64,000 nucleotides of DNA. It comes from Nectonema munidae. Taxonomy: Eukaryota > Nematomorpha > Nectonematoida > Nectonematidae. The notes under the pieces are model-generated. The model was not told the DNA's origin and searched no databases. It worked only from the letters and a program-made list of their open reading frames with translations. Positions 12,091 to 27,200 of this stretch are shown here, one piece after another. Position 1 is the first letter of the stretch. The number at the start of each line of letters is the position of its first letter. The stretch is from NCBI GenBank assembly GCA_030549495.1, contig JAUIRK010001036.1, forward strand, positions 654,001 to 718,000, given 5' to 3'. A program made the position numbers and the translations under genes.

Positions 12091-15000
12091 CACCAACAGG
12101 GGCACTTAATCATGGCACAAACAACAAACAGGGAGCACTCAAACAACATTCAGGCACAAACAGGAGGCACTTACACACAAGCAGGAGCATTTAATCACTC
12201 AAACACAGGCAGACACAAACATGGGAGCACTCAAACTTCAGGCAGGCAAAAACATGGAGCACTTCAAACAACAAGCAGGCACAAACAGGGAGTACTAAAA
12301 CAGATTCAGGCATAAAAAGGGAGCACTTTAACACAGGCAAGCACCAACAAAGAACATTCAGACACATGGTAGGCACAAACAGGAAGCACTCAAGCACATA
12401 CAGGCAAAAACAGGGAGCACTCAACAAACGCAGGCACAATTACGCAAGCGCATTAAACTGGCACAAACAGGGAGCACTCAAACAGAGACAGGCACAAAAA
12501 GGGAGCACTTTAACATAGGCAAGCACCAACAGAGGTAATTCAAACCTAGGAAGGCACAAACAGGAGGCACTTAAGCACATATAGGCTAAAATTGGAAGCA
12601 CTCAAACACAGGCAGGAACAAACAATGACAATCAATCAAACAGGGAGCACCCAAACACGAGTCAGGCACAAACAAGGTGCACTTAAAGACAGGTAGGACT
12701 TAAACAGAGGCAGGGAGCACTTAAACACAGGCATGCACCAACAGGGGGGACTGAAACACAGGTAGGCTCAAACACAGGCACGCACAAACAGGGTGGACTT
12801 AAACACAGGCAGGCACAAACATGGAGCACTTAAATAGGGACAGGCACAAAAAGGGAGCACTTTAAAACAGTCAAGCGCCAACAAGGGGCATTCAAACACA
12901 GGAAGGCACAAACAGGTAAAAACAGGAGGCACGATAACACAGGCAGACACAAACAAGGAGCACTAAACACAGGCAGGTTCAAACAGGGAGGCACTCAAAC
13001 ACAGGCAGTCACAAATATGGGGCACTCAAACACAGGCAGACACAAGCAGGGAGCACGTAAACAACATGCAGGCAAAAACTAGACGCACTCAAACAGAGGC
13101 AGGCACAAACATGGGGTACTATAACACATGCACACGCAAACAAGGATCACTTAAACAAAGGCACGCTCAAACAGGGAGCACTCAAACACAGGCAAGTTCA
13201 AACAGAGAGAACCCAGCACACGGAGGCACAAAAAAGTTGGACTTAAATAAAAACAGGGAGCACTTAAACAGAGACAGGCACAAAAAGGGAGCACTTTAAC
13301 ACAGACAAGCACCAACAGGGGGCATTCAAATACAGGAAGGCACAAGCAGCAAAAACAGGATGCACTTAAACATGGGGCACTATAACACAGGCAGACACAA
13401 ATAAGGAATACTCAAACATAGGCAGGTTCAACAGGGAGCACTCAAACACAGGCAGGCACAAACAGTGAGGACTTAAACACCGGAAGGCACAAACAGGGAA
13501 CACTTAAACACATGCAAACACAAACAGATAGCACTTAAACAGATTCAGGCACAAAAAAGGGAGCACTTTAAGGCAGGCAAGCACCAACAGGGGCCACTCA
13601 AACACAGGAATGCACAAATAAGGAAGACTCAAACACTGGCAGGCACAAACAGAAGGCACTCAAAGACAGGCAGGCATAAATATGGGGAACTCAAGCACAG
13701 GCAGACACAAACAGTGAGCACTTAAACAACAAGCAGGCAATAACAGGACGCACTCAAACAGAGGCAGGCACAAACATGGGGCACTATAATACAGCCAGAC
13801 ACAAACAAGGAGCACTTAAACACAGGCAGGCTCAAACAGGGAGCACTTGAACACAGGCAGGCTCAACTAGGGACACTCAAACCCAGGCAGGCTCAAACAG
13901 GGAGACTTAAACACAGGCAGGCACAACCAGGGAGCACTTAAACAGAGAATGACACAAAAAGGGAGCACTTTTACACAGGCAAGTACCAACAGGGGGCATT
14001 CAAACCCTGGAAGGCAAAAACAGGAGGCACTATAAAACAGGCAGACGCAAACAAGGAGCACTCAAACACAAGCAAGTTCAAACAGGGATCACTCAAACAC
14101 AGGCAGTCACAAATAGGGAGGACTTAAACACAAACAGGGAGGACTTAAACACAGGCAGGCACAAACAGGCAACACGTAAGCACAAACAGGGAGCACTTAA
14201 ACAGATTCAGACACAAAAAGGGAGCACTTTAAAACAGGCAAGCACCAACAGGGGCCACTCAAACACAGGAACGCACAAACAAGGAGGACTCAAACATAGA
14301 CAGGCACAAACAAGAGGCACTTAAACACAAGCAGGCACAAATATGGGGCACTCAAACACAGGCAGACACTACAGGGAGCACGTAAACAACATGCAGGCAA
14401 AAACTAGACGCACTCAAACAGAGGCAGGCACAAACATGGGGTACTATAACACATGCACACGCAAACAAGGATCACTTAAACAAAGGCACGCTCAAACAGG
14501 GAGCACTCAAACACAGGCAAGCTCAAACAGAGAGAACCCAGCACACGGAGGCACAAAAAAGTTGGACTTAAATACTTAAACATGGGGCACTATAACACAG
14601 GCAGACACAAATAAGGAATACTCAAACATAGGCAGGTTCAACAGGGAGCACTCAAACACAGGCAGGCACAAACAGTGAGGACTTAAACACCGGAAGGCAC
14701 ACACAGGGAACACTTAAACACATGCAAACACAAACAGATAGCACTTAAACAGATTCAGGCACAAAAACGGGAGCACTTTAAGGCAGGCAAGCACCAACAG
14801 GGGCCACTCAAACACAGGAATGCACAAATAAGGAAGACTCAAACACTGGCAGGCACAAACAGAAGGCACTCAAAGACAGGCAGGCATAAATATGGGGAAC
14901 TCAAGCACAGGCAGACACAAACAGTGAGCACTTAAACAACAAGCAGGCAATAACAGGACGCACTCAAACAGAGGCAGGCACAAACATGGGGCACTATAAT

Positions 15001-18000
15001 ACAGCCAGACACAAACAAGGAGCACTTAAACACAGGCAGGCTCAAACAGGGAGCACTTGAACACAAGCAGGCTCAACTAGGGACACTCAAACCCAGGCAG
15101 GCTCAAACAGGGAGACTTAAACACAGGCAGGCACAACCAGGGAGCACTTAAACAGAGAATGACACAAAAAGGGAGCACTTTTACACAGGCAAGTACCAAC
15201 AGGGGGCATTCAAACCCTGGAAGGCAAAAACAGGAGGCACTATAAAACAGGCAGACGCAAACAAGGAGCACTCAAACACAAGCAAGTTCAAACAGGGATC
15301 ACTCAAACACAGGCAGTCACAAATAGGGAGGACTTAAACACAAACAGGGAGGACTTAAACACAGGCAGGCACAAACAGGCAACACGTAAGCACAAACAGG
15401 GAGCACTTAAACAGATTCAGACACAAAAAGGGAGCACTTTAAAACAGGCAAGCACCAACAGGGGCCACTCAAACACAGGAACGCACAAACAAGGAGGACT
15501 CAAACATAGACAGGCACAAACAAGAGGCACTTAAACACAAGCAGGCACAACTATGGGGCACTCAAACACAGGCAGACACAAACAGGGAGCACTTAAACAA
15601 CATGCAGACACAAAAAGGGAGCACTCAAACACAAGCAGGCTCAAACAGGGAGTACTAAAACAGATTCAGGCATAAAAAGGGAGCACTTTAACACAGGCAA
15701 GCACCAACAGAGAACATTCAGACACATGGAGGTACAAACAGGAAGCACTCAAGCACATACAGGCAAAAACAGGGAGCACTAACAAACGACGATTACTCAA
15801 GCGCATACAGGCAAAAACAGGGAGCACTCAAACAGAGACGTGCACAAAAACGGAGCACTTAAACAGAGACAGGCACAAAAAGGGAGCACTTTAACATAGG
15901 CAAGCACAAATAAGGAGCACTTAAACACAGGTTGGACTTAAACAATAGGCAAGCAGAAACAGGGAGCACTTAAGCAAAGGCAGGCACCAACAGGGGGCAC
16001 TCAAACACAGGCAGGCTCAAAGAGGAAGAACCCAACACGCAGGCACAAACAGAGTGGACTTAAACACAGGTAGGCACAAATAGGGAGCATTTAAACAGGG
16101 ACAGGCACAAAAAGGGAGCAGTTTAACACAGACAAGCACCAACAGTCGGCATTTAAACACAGGAAGGCACAAACAGGTAAAAACAGGAGGCACTCAAACA
16201 GAGGCAGGCACAAACATGGGGTACTATAATACAGACAGACAAACAAGGAGCACTCAAACAGGGAGCACTTTAACACAGGCAAGCACCAACAGAGGGCACT
16301 CAAACACAGGAAGGCACAAACAGGAAGCACTCAAACATAAGCAGGCAAAAATAGGAGGCACTCAAAAAGAGGCTGTCACAAACATGGGGTACTATTACAC
16401 AGACAGACAAACAAGGAGCACTCAAACACAGGCAGGTTCAAACAGGGAGACTCAAACACAAGCAGGCACAAAAAGGAGGCACTCAAACACAGGCAGGCAC
16501 AAATATGGGGCATTCAAACACAGGCAGACACAACAAGTAGCACTTAAACAACAGGCAGGCAAAAACAGGAGGCAAAAACACACATGGGGCACTATAACAT
16601 AGGCAGACACAAACATGGGGCACTCAAACACAGAGAGCACTCAAACACAGGGAGGACTTAAACACAGGCAGGCACACACAAGGAACACTTAAACACATGC
16701 AATCCAGGGAGCACTTAAACAGATTAATGCACAAAAAGAGAGCACTTTAATACACGTTAGCACCAACAGAAAGCAGGCAAAAATATGATGCACTAAAACA
16801 GAGCAGGCACAAACATGGGGCACCTTAACACAGGCAGACACGAACAAGGAATACTCAAACACAGGTAGGTTCTACAGGGAGCACTCAAACACAGGCAAGC
16901 ACAAACAGGGAGGACTTAAACATCGGAAGGCACACACAGGGAACACTTAAACAGATTCAGGCACAAAATGGGAGCACTTTAAGACAAGCAAGCACCAACA
17001 GGCGCCACTCAAACACAGGAACGCACAAACAAGGAGGACTCAAACACAGGCTGGCACAAACAAGAGGCACTTAAACACAAGCAGGCACAAATATGGGGCA
17101 CTCAAACACAGGCAGACACAAACAGGGAGCACTTAAACAACAGGCAGACACAAAAAGGGAGCACTCAAACACAAGCAGGCTCAAACAGGGAGCACTAAAA
17201 CAGATCCAGGCATAAAAAGGTAGCACTAACACAGGCAAGCACCAACAGAGGGCACTCAGACACAGGGAGGCACAAACAGGAAGCACTCAGGCAAAAAAAG
17301 GGAGCACTAACAAACGACGATCACTTTAAGCTCATACAGGCAAAACAGGGAGCACTCAAACACAGACAGGAACAAACAACGAGCAATCAATCAACAGGGA
17401 GCACCCAAACACGATCAGGCCCAAACAAGGAGCACTTAAAGACAGGTAGAACTTAAACAATAGGCAAGCAGTAACACGGAGCATTTAAACACAGGCATGC
17501 GCCAACAGGGAGGACTTGAACACTGGAAGGCACAAACAGGGAACACTTAAACAGATTCAGGCATAAAAAGGGAGCACTTTAAGACAGGTAAGCACCAACA
17601 GGGGCCTCTCAAACACAGGAATGCACAAACAAGGGGGACTCAAACACTGGCCGGCACAAACAGAAGGCACTCAAACATAGGCAGGCATAAATATGGGGAA
17701 CTAAAGCACAGGCAGATACAAACAGGGAGCACTTAAACAAAAAACAGGCAATAACAGGACGCACTCAAACAGAAGCAGGCACAAACATGGGCCACTATAA
17801 CACAGGCAGACACAAACAAGGGAGCACTCAAACATAGGCAGTCACAAACAGGCAGGATTTAAACACAAACAGGGAGGACTTTAACACAGGCAGGCACAAA
17901 CAGGGAACACGTAAGCACATACAGGGAGCACTTAAACATATTCAGGCACAAAAAGGGAGCACTTTAACACAGGCAAGCACCAACAGAGAACATTCAGACA

Positions 18001-20090
18001 CATGGAGGCACAAACAGGAAGCACTCAAGCACATACAGGCAAAAACAGAGAGCACTAACAAACGACGATCACTCAAGCGCATACAGGCCAAAACAGGAAG
18101 CACTCAAACACAGACAGGAACAAACAACGAGCACTCAATCAACAGGGAGCACCCAAACACGATCAGGCACAAACAAGGAGCACTTGAAGACAGGTAGGAC
18201 TTAAACAATAGGCAAGCAGAAACAGGGAGCACTTAAACCCAGGCATGCGCCAACAGGGGGCACTGAAATACAGGTAGGCTCAAACAGAGAGAACCCAACA
18301 CAGGCAGGCACAAACAGGGTGAACTTAAACACAGGCATGCACAAATAGGGAGCACTTAAACAAAGACAGGCAGAAAATGGGAGCACTTTAACACAGGCAA
18401 GCATCAATAGGGGGCACCAAAAAACACAGGAAGGCACAAACAGGAAGCACTCAAACACAAGCAGGCAAAAACAAGAGGCAGGCACAAACATGGGGCATCA
18501 TACCACAGACAGATAAACAAGGAGCACTCAATCACAGGCAGGCTCAAATAGGGAGCACTTAAAACACAGTCAGGCACAAACAGGGAGGACTTAAACAGAG
18601 AATGGCACAAAAAAGGAGCACTTTTACACATGCAAATACGAACAGGGGGCATTCAAACCCAGGAAGGCAAAAACAAGAGGCACTATAACACAGGCAGACA
18701 CAAACAAGGAGCACTCAAACACAGGCAAGTTCAAACAGGGAGGACTTAAATACAAACAGTGAGGACTTTAACACAGGCAAGCACAAACAGGGAACACGTA
18801 AGCACAAACAGGGAGCACTTAAACAGATTCAGGCACAAAAAGGGAGCACTTTAAAACAGGCAAGCACCAACAGGGGCCCCTCAAACACAGGAACGCACAA
18901 ATAAGGAGGACTCAAACACAGCCAGGCACAAACAAGAGGCACTTAAACACAAGCAGGCACAAATATTGGGCACTCAAACACAGGCAGACACAAACAGGGA
19001 GCACTTAAACAACAGGCAGACACAAAAAGGGAGCACTCAAACACAAGCAGGCTCAAACAGGGAGCACTAAAACAGATTCAGGCATAAAAAGGGAGCACTA
19101 ACCCTGGAAACCACCAACAGAGGGCACTCAGACATAGGGAGGCACCAACAGGAAGCACTCAGGCAAAAACAGGGAGCACTAACAAACGACGGTCACTCAA
19201 GCGCATACAGGCAAAAACAGGGAGCACTCAAACACAGACAGGAACAAACAACGAGCACTCAATCAACAGGGAGCACCCAAACAGGATCAGGCACAAACAA
19301 GGACCACTTAAAGACAGGTAGGACTTAAACAATAGGCAAGCAGAAACAGGGAGCACTTAAACACAGGCAGGCACCAACAGGGGGCATTCAAACACAGGAA
19401 GGCACAAGCAACAAAAACAGGATGCACTTAAACATGGGGCACTATAACACAGGCAGATACAAACAAAGAGCACTCAAACACAGGCAAACTCAAACAGGGA
19501 GCACTCAAACACAGGCAGTCACAAACAGGGAGATCTTAAACACAGGGTGGCACAAACAGGGAACACTTAAACACATGCAAGCACAAACAGGGAGCATTTA
19601 AACAGATTCAGGGACAAAAAGGGAGCATTTAACACTGACAAGCACCAACAGAGGGCACTCAAACACAGGAAGGCACAAACAGGAAGCACTCAAGCACATA
19701 CAGGCAAAAACAGGGAGCACTCAAACACAGTCAAGAACAAACGACTAGCACTCAATCAATAGGGAGCACCCAAATACGATCAGGCACAAACAAGGAGCAC
19801 TTAGGACTTAAACGATAGGCAAGCAGAAACAGGGGGCACTCAAACACAGGAAGCACTCAAACACAAGCACGCTAAACCAGGAGGCACTGAAACAGAGGCA
19901 GGAACAAGGGCACTTATACAACAGGCAGCCACAAATAGAGAGCACTCACAGGCAGAAACAGGGAGCAGCCTAACATAGGGAACACTCAAACCAAGACAGA
20001 CACAAACATGGAGCACTCAAACACAGGTCGACACAAAGAGTAAGCATTCAAACACAGACAAACATGAAGCACTCAAACACAGGTAGGCAC
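12091..20090. repeat. 31-bp satellite array, block 2
   Basis: This is degenerate 31-bp satellite between islands 2 and 3. The first part (12.4-15.8 kb) carries variants of the 2.2-kb higher-order repeat and an internal tandem duplication of about 1.3 kb. From about 15.6 kb onward it belongs to the large block that is duplicated at 27.4-35.0 kb. Near 12,100-12,450 the units contain small irregular indels like those in the preceding island. No gene is supported. Confidence 0.9.
13021..15780. repeat. Local ~1.3-kb tandem duplication inside the satellite
   Basis: The segment starting near 13,021 (GGCACTCAAACACAGGCAGA, then a CATGCAGGCAAAAACTAGAC marker) is repeated from about 14,346 with near identity. 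The second copy lacks about 115 bp: at about 14,570-14,580 a TTAAATAC end joins directly to TTAAACATGGGGC, skipping units present at 13,250-13,370. The shared TTAAA at the join suggests a short-homology deletion or unequal exchange. Confidence 0.75.
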
Positions 20091-21262
20091 AGTCAGAGAG
20101 GGTGCGGTGAAAAAAAAGGGATTTAAAAGGGATGAATATGCCTTTCAAGGGGGAGAACAAAAGAAAAAAAATGGGATTTCAAGGGGGTGAAATCCTATTT
20201 CAATTTTCTATACCCACCCGCAGCCACTAATTGCCAGTTCAAACCTTATGGTTTGAACCCAAAAGTGAAATTGATGAGGTTTCAATCACCGAAAACTGTC
20301 TTTCACACAGTGTATGCTATGTGATAATGATCAAATACAAGAGAACTTACAATTTCTTGTAATATATATTTTAATTAATATTTTAAATAAAGAACATTGT
20401 TAAAAACAAAAGAGAATTAAATATGCTTTCTAATTTTAAAGAAATTACTAATTTTACTAAAATTTTTAAATATATTTTTAAAAATATTTTATAAATTGTT
20501 CGCATGGACATTATTGCCATCGAGTTAATAAAAATAAAAGATAAATTTTCACTTTTCAAAACTCAAAGCTTTACTTTTGCAACTTATTTTATACCTACCC
20601 TTCTCAAGAAAGATAATTACTTTGTTTGTTACTATTTCAAATTTATTTTTTTAATAAAACAATATTCTTGTTTATTTTTTAAGGTACCTAGGGTGTTTTC
20701 ATCGAGAAGGCACAATTGCGCCGCTTGTATCGAACTATGAGGAAAGCAGGCTTGTTGCGGAATCGAACCCAAGACCTTGAGTTATAGAATCCAGCATCCA
20801 ACCAACCCTACTCACGCCTAGGTTTTTAATGGTATTAAAATTTGATTTCTATAAAGGATAACCATTATAGATAACTTTTAAATATGTAAAGTGTTAATAA
20901 TAGTTTTTTTCCTTACACTAAGTTATTTAGTTTATAAATTTTATTTTTTCTTAATTCTATTACCTAATTTTTAAAATTAAGGTTAAAAGATTTCATTAAA
21001 TTTACACAAATTTATTTTTAATTTAAATAAACACATCCTCCTACTTTTGATTAAGATTTTATATAGTAAAAGTTAAATTATTCTCATTTTATTTTATATT
21101 GTCTACTCTGATTCGTTTTTATGCATTATGTAAATTATCGTATCTGCGTGTAACATTGATCTTTATGTCTACTAATCATCCTTCTGGAGGATATCAATAA
21201 TTATTAGGGGTACCAATGATCTTTGCGGTGGTAACAATTTACGGGAGGTAGCACAATCATGG
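20091..21262. repeat. AT-rich island, copy 3
   Basis: This is the third island, about 1.17 kb, with the hairpin at 20,237-20,258. It shares diagnostic changes with copy 4: an extra CAAAG near 20,564, an inserted TTTATATAG near 21,060, and GGGAGGTAGC at the right border. Copies 3 and 4 therefore arose from one recent duplication. An open frame of 78 codons at 20,504-20,740 exists only because of the small insertion and has AT-rich, low-complexity content. Confidence 0.85.
20748..20819 (-). other. tRNA-like sequence, island copy 3
   Basis: This 72-nt minus-strand tRNA-like stretch has the B box GGTTCGATTCC and acceptor-like ends AGGCGTG and CAAGCCT. It differs from copy 1 by one base near the centre. 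The anticodon arm is not foldable in a standard way. Confidence 0.55.
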
Positions 21263-24200
21263 GCCACTCAAACAACAAACAGGGAGCACTTAAACAACAT
21301 TCAGACACAAACAAGAAACATTCATACAACAGGAGCATTTAATCACTCAAACACAGGCAGACCCAAACATGGGACACTCAAATTCAGGGAGGTAAAAACA
21401 TGGAGCACTTAAACAACATGCAGGCACAAACAGGGAGCACTTAAACAGATTAAGGTATAAAAAGGGAGCACTTTAACACAGGCAAGCAGCAACAAAGGAA
21501 CAAGCAACTAGCACTCAATCAACAGGGAGCACCCAAACACATTCAGGCACACAAGTAGCACGCAGGCACAAACAAGCAACAATTAAACACGTAAGCACAA
21601 ACATGGAGCACTTAAACAGAGACACGCACAAAAAGGGAGCACTTTAACACAGGCAAGCACCAACAGGGGTAACTCAAACATAGGAACGCACAAATATGGG
21701 GCATTCAAACACAGGCAGACACAACAAGGAGCACTTAAACACCTGTCAGGCAGGAACACACATGGGGCACTATAACACAGGCAGACACAAACATGGGGCA
21801 CTATAACACAGGCAGACACAAACATGGGGCACTCAAACACAGGTTGGACTTAAACAATAGGCAAGCAGAAACAGGGAGCACTTAAACAAAGGCAGGCACC
21901 AACAGGGGGCACTCAAACACAGGCAGGCTCAAAGAGGAAGAACCCAACACGCAGGCACAAACAAAGTGGACTTAATCACAGGCAGACACAAAAAGGGAGC
22001 ACTTTAACACAGACAGGCGGCATTTAAACACAGGAAAGCACTCAAACACAGGCAGGCACTCAAACAGAGGCAGGTACAAATATGGGGCATTCAAACACAG
22101 GCAGACACAACAAGGAGCACTTAAACAACAGGAGGCAGGAACACACATCGGGCACTATAACACAGGCAGACACATACATGGGGCACTCAAACACAGGCAG
22201 GCACACATAAGGAACACTTAAACACATGCAAGCACAAACAGGGAGCACTTAAAAGATTAATGCAGAAAAAGAGAGCACTTTAACACACGCAAGCACCAAC
22301 AGGATGCAGGCAAAAATATGAGGCACTAAAACAGAGGCAGGCACAAACATGGGGCACTATAACACAGGCAGACACGAACAAGGAATACTCAAACACAGGG
22401 AGGACTTAAACACCGCAAGGCACAAACAGGGAACACTTAAACAGATTCAGGCACAAAAAGGGAGCACTTTAAGACAGGCAAGCACCAACAGGGGCCACTC
22501 AAACACAGGAATGCACAAACAAGGGGAACTCAAACACTAGCAGACATAAATATGGGGAACTCAAGCACAGGCAGACACAAACAGTGAGCACTTAAACAAC
22601 AAGTAGGCAATAAGAGGACGCACTCAAACACAAGCAGGCTCAAACAGGGAGCACTCGAACACAAGCAGTCTCAAACAGGGAGCACTCAAACCCAGGCAGG
22701 CTCAAACAGGGAGCACTTAAACAGAGAATGGCACAAAAAGGGGGCACTTTTACACAGGCAAGTACCAACAGGGGGCATTCAAACCCAGAAAGGCAATAAC
22801 AGGAGGCACTATTACACAGGCAGTCACAAACAGGGAACATGTAAGCACTTAAACAGAGTCAGGCACAAAAAGGGAGCACATTAAAACAGGCAAGCACCAA
22901 CAGGGGGCCTTCAAACACAGGAACGCACAAACAAGGAGGACTCAAACACAGGCAGGCACTTAAAAACAAGCAGGCACAAATATGGGGCACTCAAACACAG
23001 GGAGCACTTAAACAACAGGCAGACACAAAAAGGTAGCACTCAAACAAAAGCAGGCTCAAACAGGAAGCACTAAAACAGATTCAGGCATAAAAAGGGAGCA
23101 CTAACACAGGCAAGCACCAACAGAGGGCACTCAGACAAGGGAGGCACAAACAGGAAGCACTCAGGCAAAAACAGGGAGCACTAACAAACGACGATCACTC
23201 AAGCCCATACAGGCAAAAATAGGGAGCAATCAAACACAGACAGGAACAAACAACGAGCACTCAATTAACAGGGAGCACCCAAACACGATCAGGCACAAAC
23301 TAGGAGCACTTAAAGACAGATAGGACTTAAACAATAGGCAAGCAGAAACAGGGAGCACTTAAACACAGGCATGCACCAACAGGGGGGACTGAAACACAGG
23401 TTGGCTCAAACAGAGAGTACCCAACACACGCACGCACAAACAGGGTGGACTTAAACACAGGCAGGCACAAACATGGAGCACTTAAATAGGGACAGGCACA
23501 GAAAGGGAGCACTTTAACACAGACAAGCACCAACATGGGGCATTCAAACACAGGAAGGCATAAACAGGTAAAAACAGGAGGCACGATAACACAGGCAAAC
23601 ACAAACAAGGAGCACTAAACACTGGGGTACTATAACACATGCAGACGCAAACAAGGATCACTTAAACAAAGGCACACTTAAACAGGGAGCACACAAACAC
23701 AGGCAGGCTCAAACAGAGAGAACCCAGCACACGGAGGCACAAAAAAGTTGGACTTAAATACAAACAGGGAGCACTTAAACAGAGACAGGCACAAAAAGGA
23801 AGCACTTTAACACATACAAGCACCAACAGGAGGCATTCAAACACAGGAAGGCACAAGCATCAAAAACAGGATGCACTTAAACATGGGGCACTATAACACA
23901 GGCAGACACAAATAAGGAATACTCAAACACAGGCAGGTTCAACAGGGAGCACTCAAACACAGACAGGCACAAACAGGGAGGACTTAAACACCGGAAGGCA
24001 CAAACAGGGAGCACTTAAACAGATTCAGGCACAAAAAAGGGAGCACTTTATAACAGGCAAGCACCAACAGGAGCCACTCAAACACAGGAATGCACAAATA
24101 AGGAAGACTCAAACACTGGCAGGCACAAACAGAAGGCACTCAAAGACAGGCAGGCATAAATATGGGAAACTCAAGCACAGGCCGACACAAACAGTGAGCA

Positions 24201-27200
24201 CTTAAACAACAAGCAGGCAATAACCGGACGCACTCAAACAGAGGCAGGCACAAACATGGGGCACTATAACACAGCCAGACACAAACAAGGAGCACTTAAA
24301 CACAGGCAGGCTCAAACAGGGAGCACTCGAACACAGGCAGGCTCAACTAGGGACACGCAAACCCAGGCAGGCTCAAACAGGGAGACTTAAACACAGGCAG
24401 GCACAAACAGGGAGCACTTAAACAGAAAATGACACAAAAAGGGAGCACTTTTACACAGGCAAGTACCAACAGGGGGCATTTAAACCCAGGAAGGCAAAAA
24501 CAGGAGGCACTATAAAACAGGCAGACGCAAACAAGGAGCACTCAAACACAAGCAAGTTCAAACAGGGATCACTCAAACACAGGGAGTCACAAATAGGGAG
24601 GACTTAAACACAAACAGGGAGGACTTAAACACAGGCAGGCACAAACAGGCAACACGTAAGCACAAACAGGGAGCACTTAAACAGATTCAGACACAAAAAG
24701 GGAGCACTTTAAAACAGGCAAGCACCAACAGGGGCCACTCAAACACAGGAACGCACAAACAAGGAGGACTCAAACATAGACAGGCACAAACAAGAGGCAC
24801 TTAAACACAAGCAGGCACAACTATGGGGCACTCAAACACAGGCAGACACAAACAGGGAGCACTTAAACAACATGCAGACACAAAAAGGGAGCACTCAAAC
24901 ACAAGCAGGCTCAAACAGGGAGTACTAAAACAGATTCAGGCATAAAAAGGGAGCACTTTAACACAGGCAAGCACCAACAGAGAACATTCAGACACATGGA
25001 GGCACAAACAGGAAGCACTCAAGCACATACAGGCAAAAACATGGAGCACTAACAAACGACGATTACTCAAGCGCATACAGGCAAAAACAGGGAGCACTCA
25101 AACAGAGACAGGCACAAAAAGGGAGCACTTAAACAGAGACAGGCACAAAAAGGGAGCACTTAAACAGAGACAGGCACAAAAAGGGAGCACTTTTACATAG
25201 GCAAGCAATAACAGAAGGCATTCAAACCTAGGAAGGCACAAACAGGAAGCACTTAAGCACATATAGGCTAAAATTGGAAGCACTCAAACACAGGCAGGAA
25301 CAAACGACGAGCAATCAATCAACAGGGAGCACCCAAACACGATCAGGCACAAACAAGGAGCACTTAAAGACAGGTAGGACTTAAACAATAGGCAAGCAGA
25401 AACAGGGAGCACTTAAACACAGGCATGCACCAACAGGGGGGACTGAAACACAGGTAGGCTCAAACAGAGAGAACCCAACACACGCACGCACAAACAGGTT
25501 GGACTTAAACACAGGCAGGCACAAACATGGAGCACTTAAATAAGGACAGGCACAGAAAGGGAGCACTTTAACACAGACAAGCACCAACAGGGGGCATTCA
25601 TACACAGGAAGGCACAAACAGGTAAAAACAGGAGGCACGATAACACAGGCAGACACAAACAAGGAGCACTAAACACAGGCAGGTTCAAACAGGGAGCACT
25701 CAAACACAGGCACTCACAAATATGGGGCACTCAAACACAGGCAGACACAAGCAGGGAGCACGTAAACAACATGCAGACAAAAACAAGACGCACTCAAACA
25801 GAGGCAGGCACAAACATGGGGTACTATAACACATGCACACGCAAACAAGGATCACTTAAACAAAGGCACGCTCAAACAGGGAGCACTCAAACACAGGCAA
25901 GCTCAAACAGAGAGAACCCAGCACACGGAGGCACAAAAAAGTTGGACTTAAATACAAACAGGGAGCACTTAAACAGAGACAGGCACAAAAAGGGAGCACT
26001 TTAACACAGACAAGCAGAAACAGGGGGCATTCAAATACAAGAAGGCACAAGCAGCAAAAACAGGATGCACTTAAACATGGGGCACTATAACACAGGCAGA
26101 CACAAATAAGGAATACTCAAACACAGGCAGGTTCAACAGGGAGCACTCAAACACAGGCAGGCACAAACAGTGAGGACTTAAACACCGGAAGGCACAAACA
26201 GGGAACACTTAAACACATGCAAACACAAACAGGGAGCACTTAAACAGATTCAGGCACAAAAAAGGGAGCACTTTAAGGCAGGCAAGCACCAACAGGGGCC
26301 ACTTAAACACAGGAATGCACAAATAAGGAAGACTCAAACACTGGCAGGCACAAACAGAAGGCACTCAAAGACAGGCAGGCATAAATATGGGGAACTCAAG
26401 CACAGGCAGACACAAACAGTGAGCACTTAAACAACAAGCAGGCAATAACAGGACGCACTCAAACGGAGGCAGGCACTATAACACAGCTAGACACAAACAA
26501 GGAGCACTTAAACACAGGCAGGCTCAAACAGGGAGCACTCGAACACAGGCAGGCTCAACTAGGGACACTCAAACCCAGGCAGGCTCAAACAGGGAGACTT
26601 AAACACAGGCAGGCACAAACAGGGAGCACTTAAACAGAGAATGACACAAAAAGGGAGCACTTTTACACAGGCAAGTACCAACAGGGGGCATTCAAACCCA
26701 GGAAGGCAAAAACAGGAGGCATTATAAAACAGGCAAACGCAAACAAGGAGCACTCAAACATTAGCAAGTTCAAACAGGGATCACTCAAACACAGGCAGTC
26801 ACAAACAGGGAGGACTTAAACACAAACAGGGAGGACTTAAACACAGGCAGGCACAAACAGGCAACACGTAAGCACAAATAGGGAGCACTTAAACAGATTC
26901 AGACACAAAAAGGGAGCACTTTAAAACAGGCAAGCACCAACAGGGGTCACTCAAACACAGGAACGCACAAACAAGGAGGACTCAAACACAGACAGGCACA
27001 AACAAGAGGCACTTAAACACAAGCAGGCACAACTATGGGGCACTCAAACACAGGCAGACACAAACAGGGAGCACTTAAACAACATGCAGACACAAAAAGG
27101 GAGCACTCAAACACAAGCAGGCTCAAACAGGGAGTACTAAAACAGATTCAGGCATAAAAAGGGAGCACTTTAACACAGGCAAGCACCAACAGAGAACATT

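Larger units (their letters stand above)
15600..23340. repeat. Large segmental duplication, copy 1 (~7.7 kb)
   Basis: This block includes satellite, island 3 and further satellite. It reappears at about 27,400-35,050 with an offset of 11,743-11,745 bp through island 3 and a slightly smaller offset after it. Identity by eye is very high, with isolated substitutions and small indels, which is far closer than the similarity between neighbouring satellite units. The left edge is blurred because both copies start in similar higher-order repeats. On the right the two copies diverge near 23,340 and 35,050. Confidence 0.8.

Noticed and set aside
20504-20740. 78-codon frame in island 3 (and at 32,247-32,483 in island 4)
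   Set aside because: It is open only because of a 5-base difference from islands 1 and 2. Its content is AT-driven low complexity rich in Phe, Lys and Ile.
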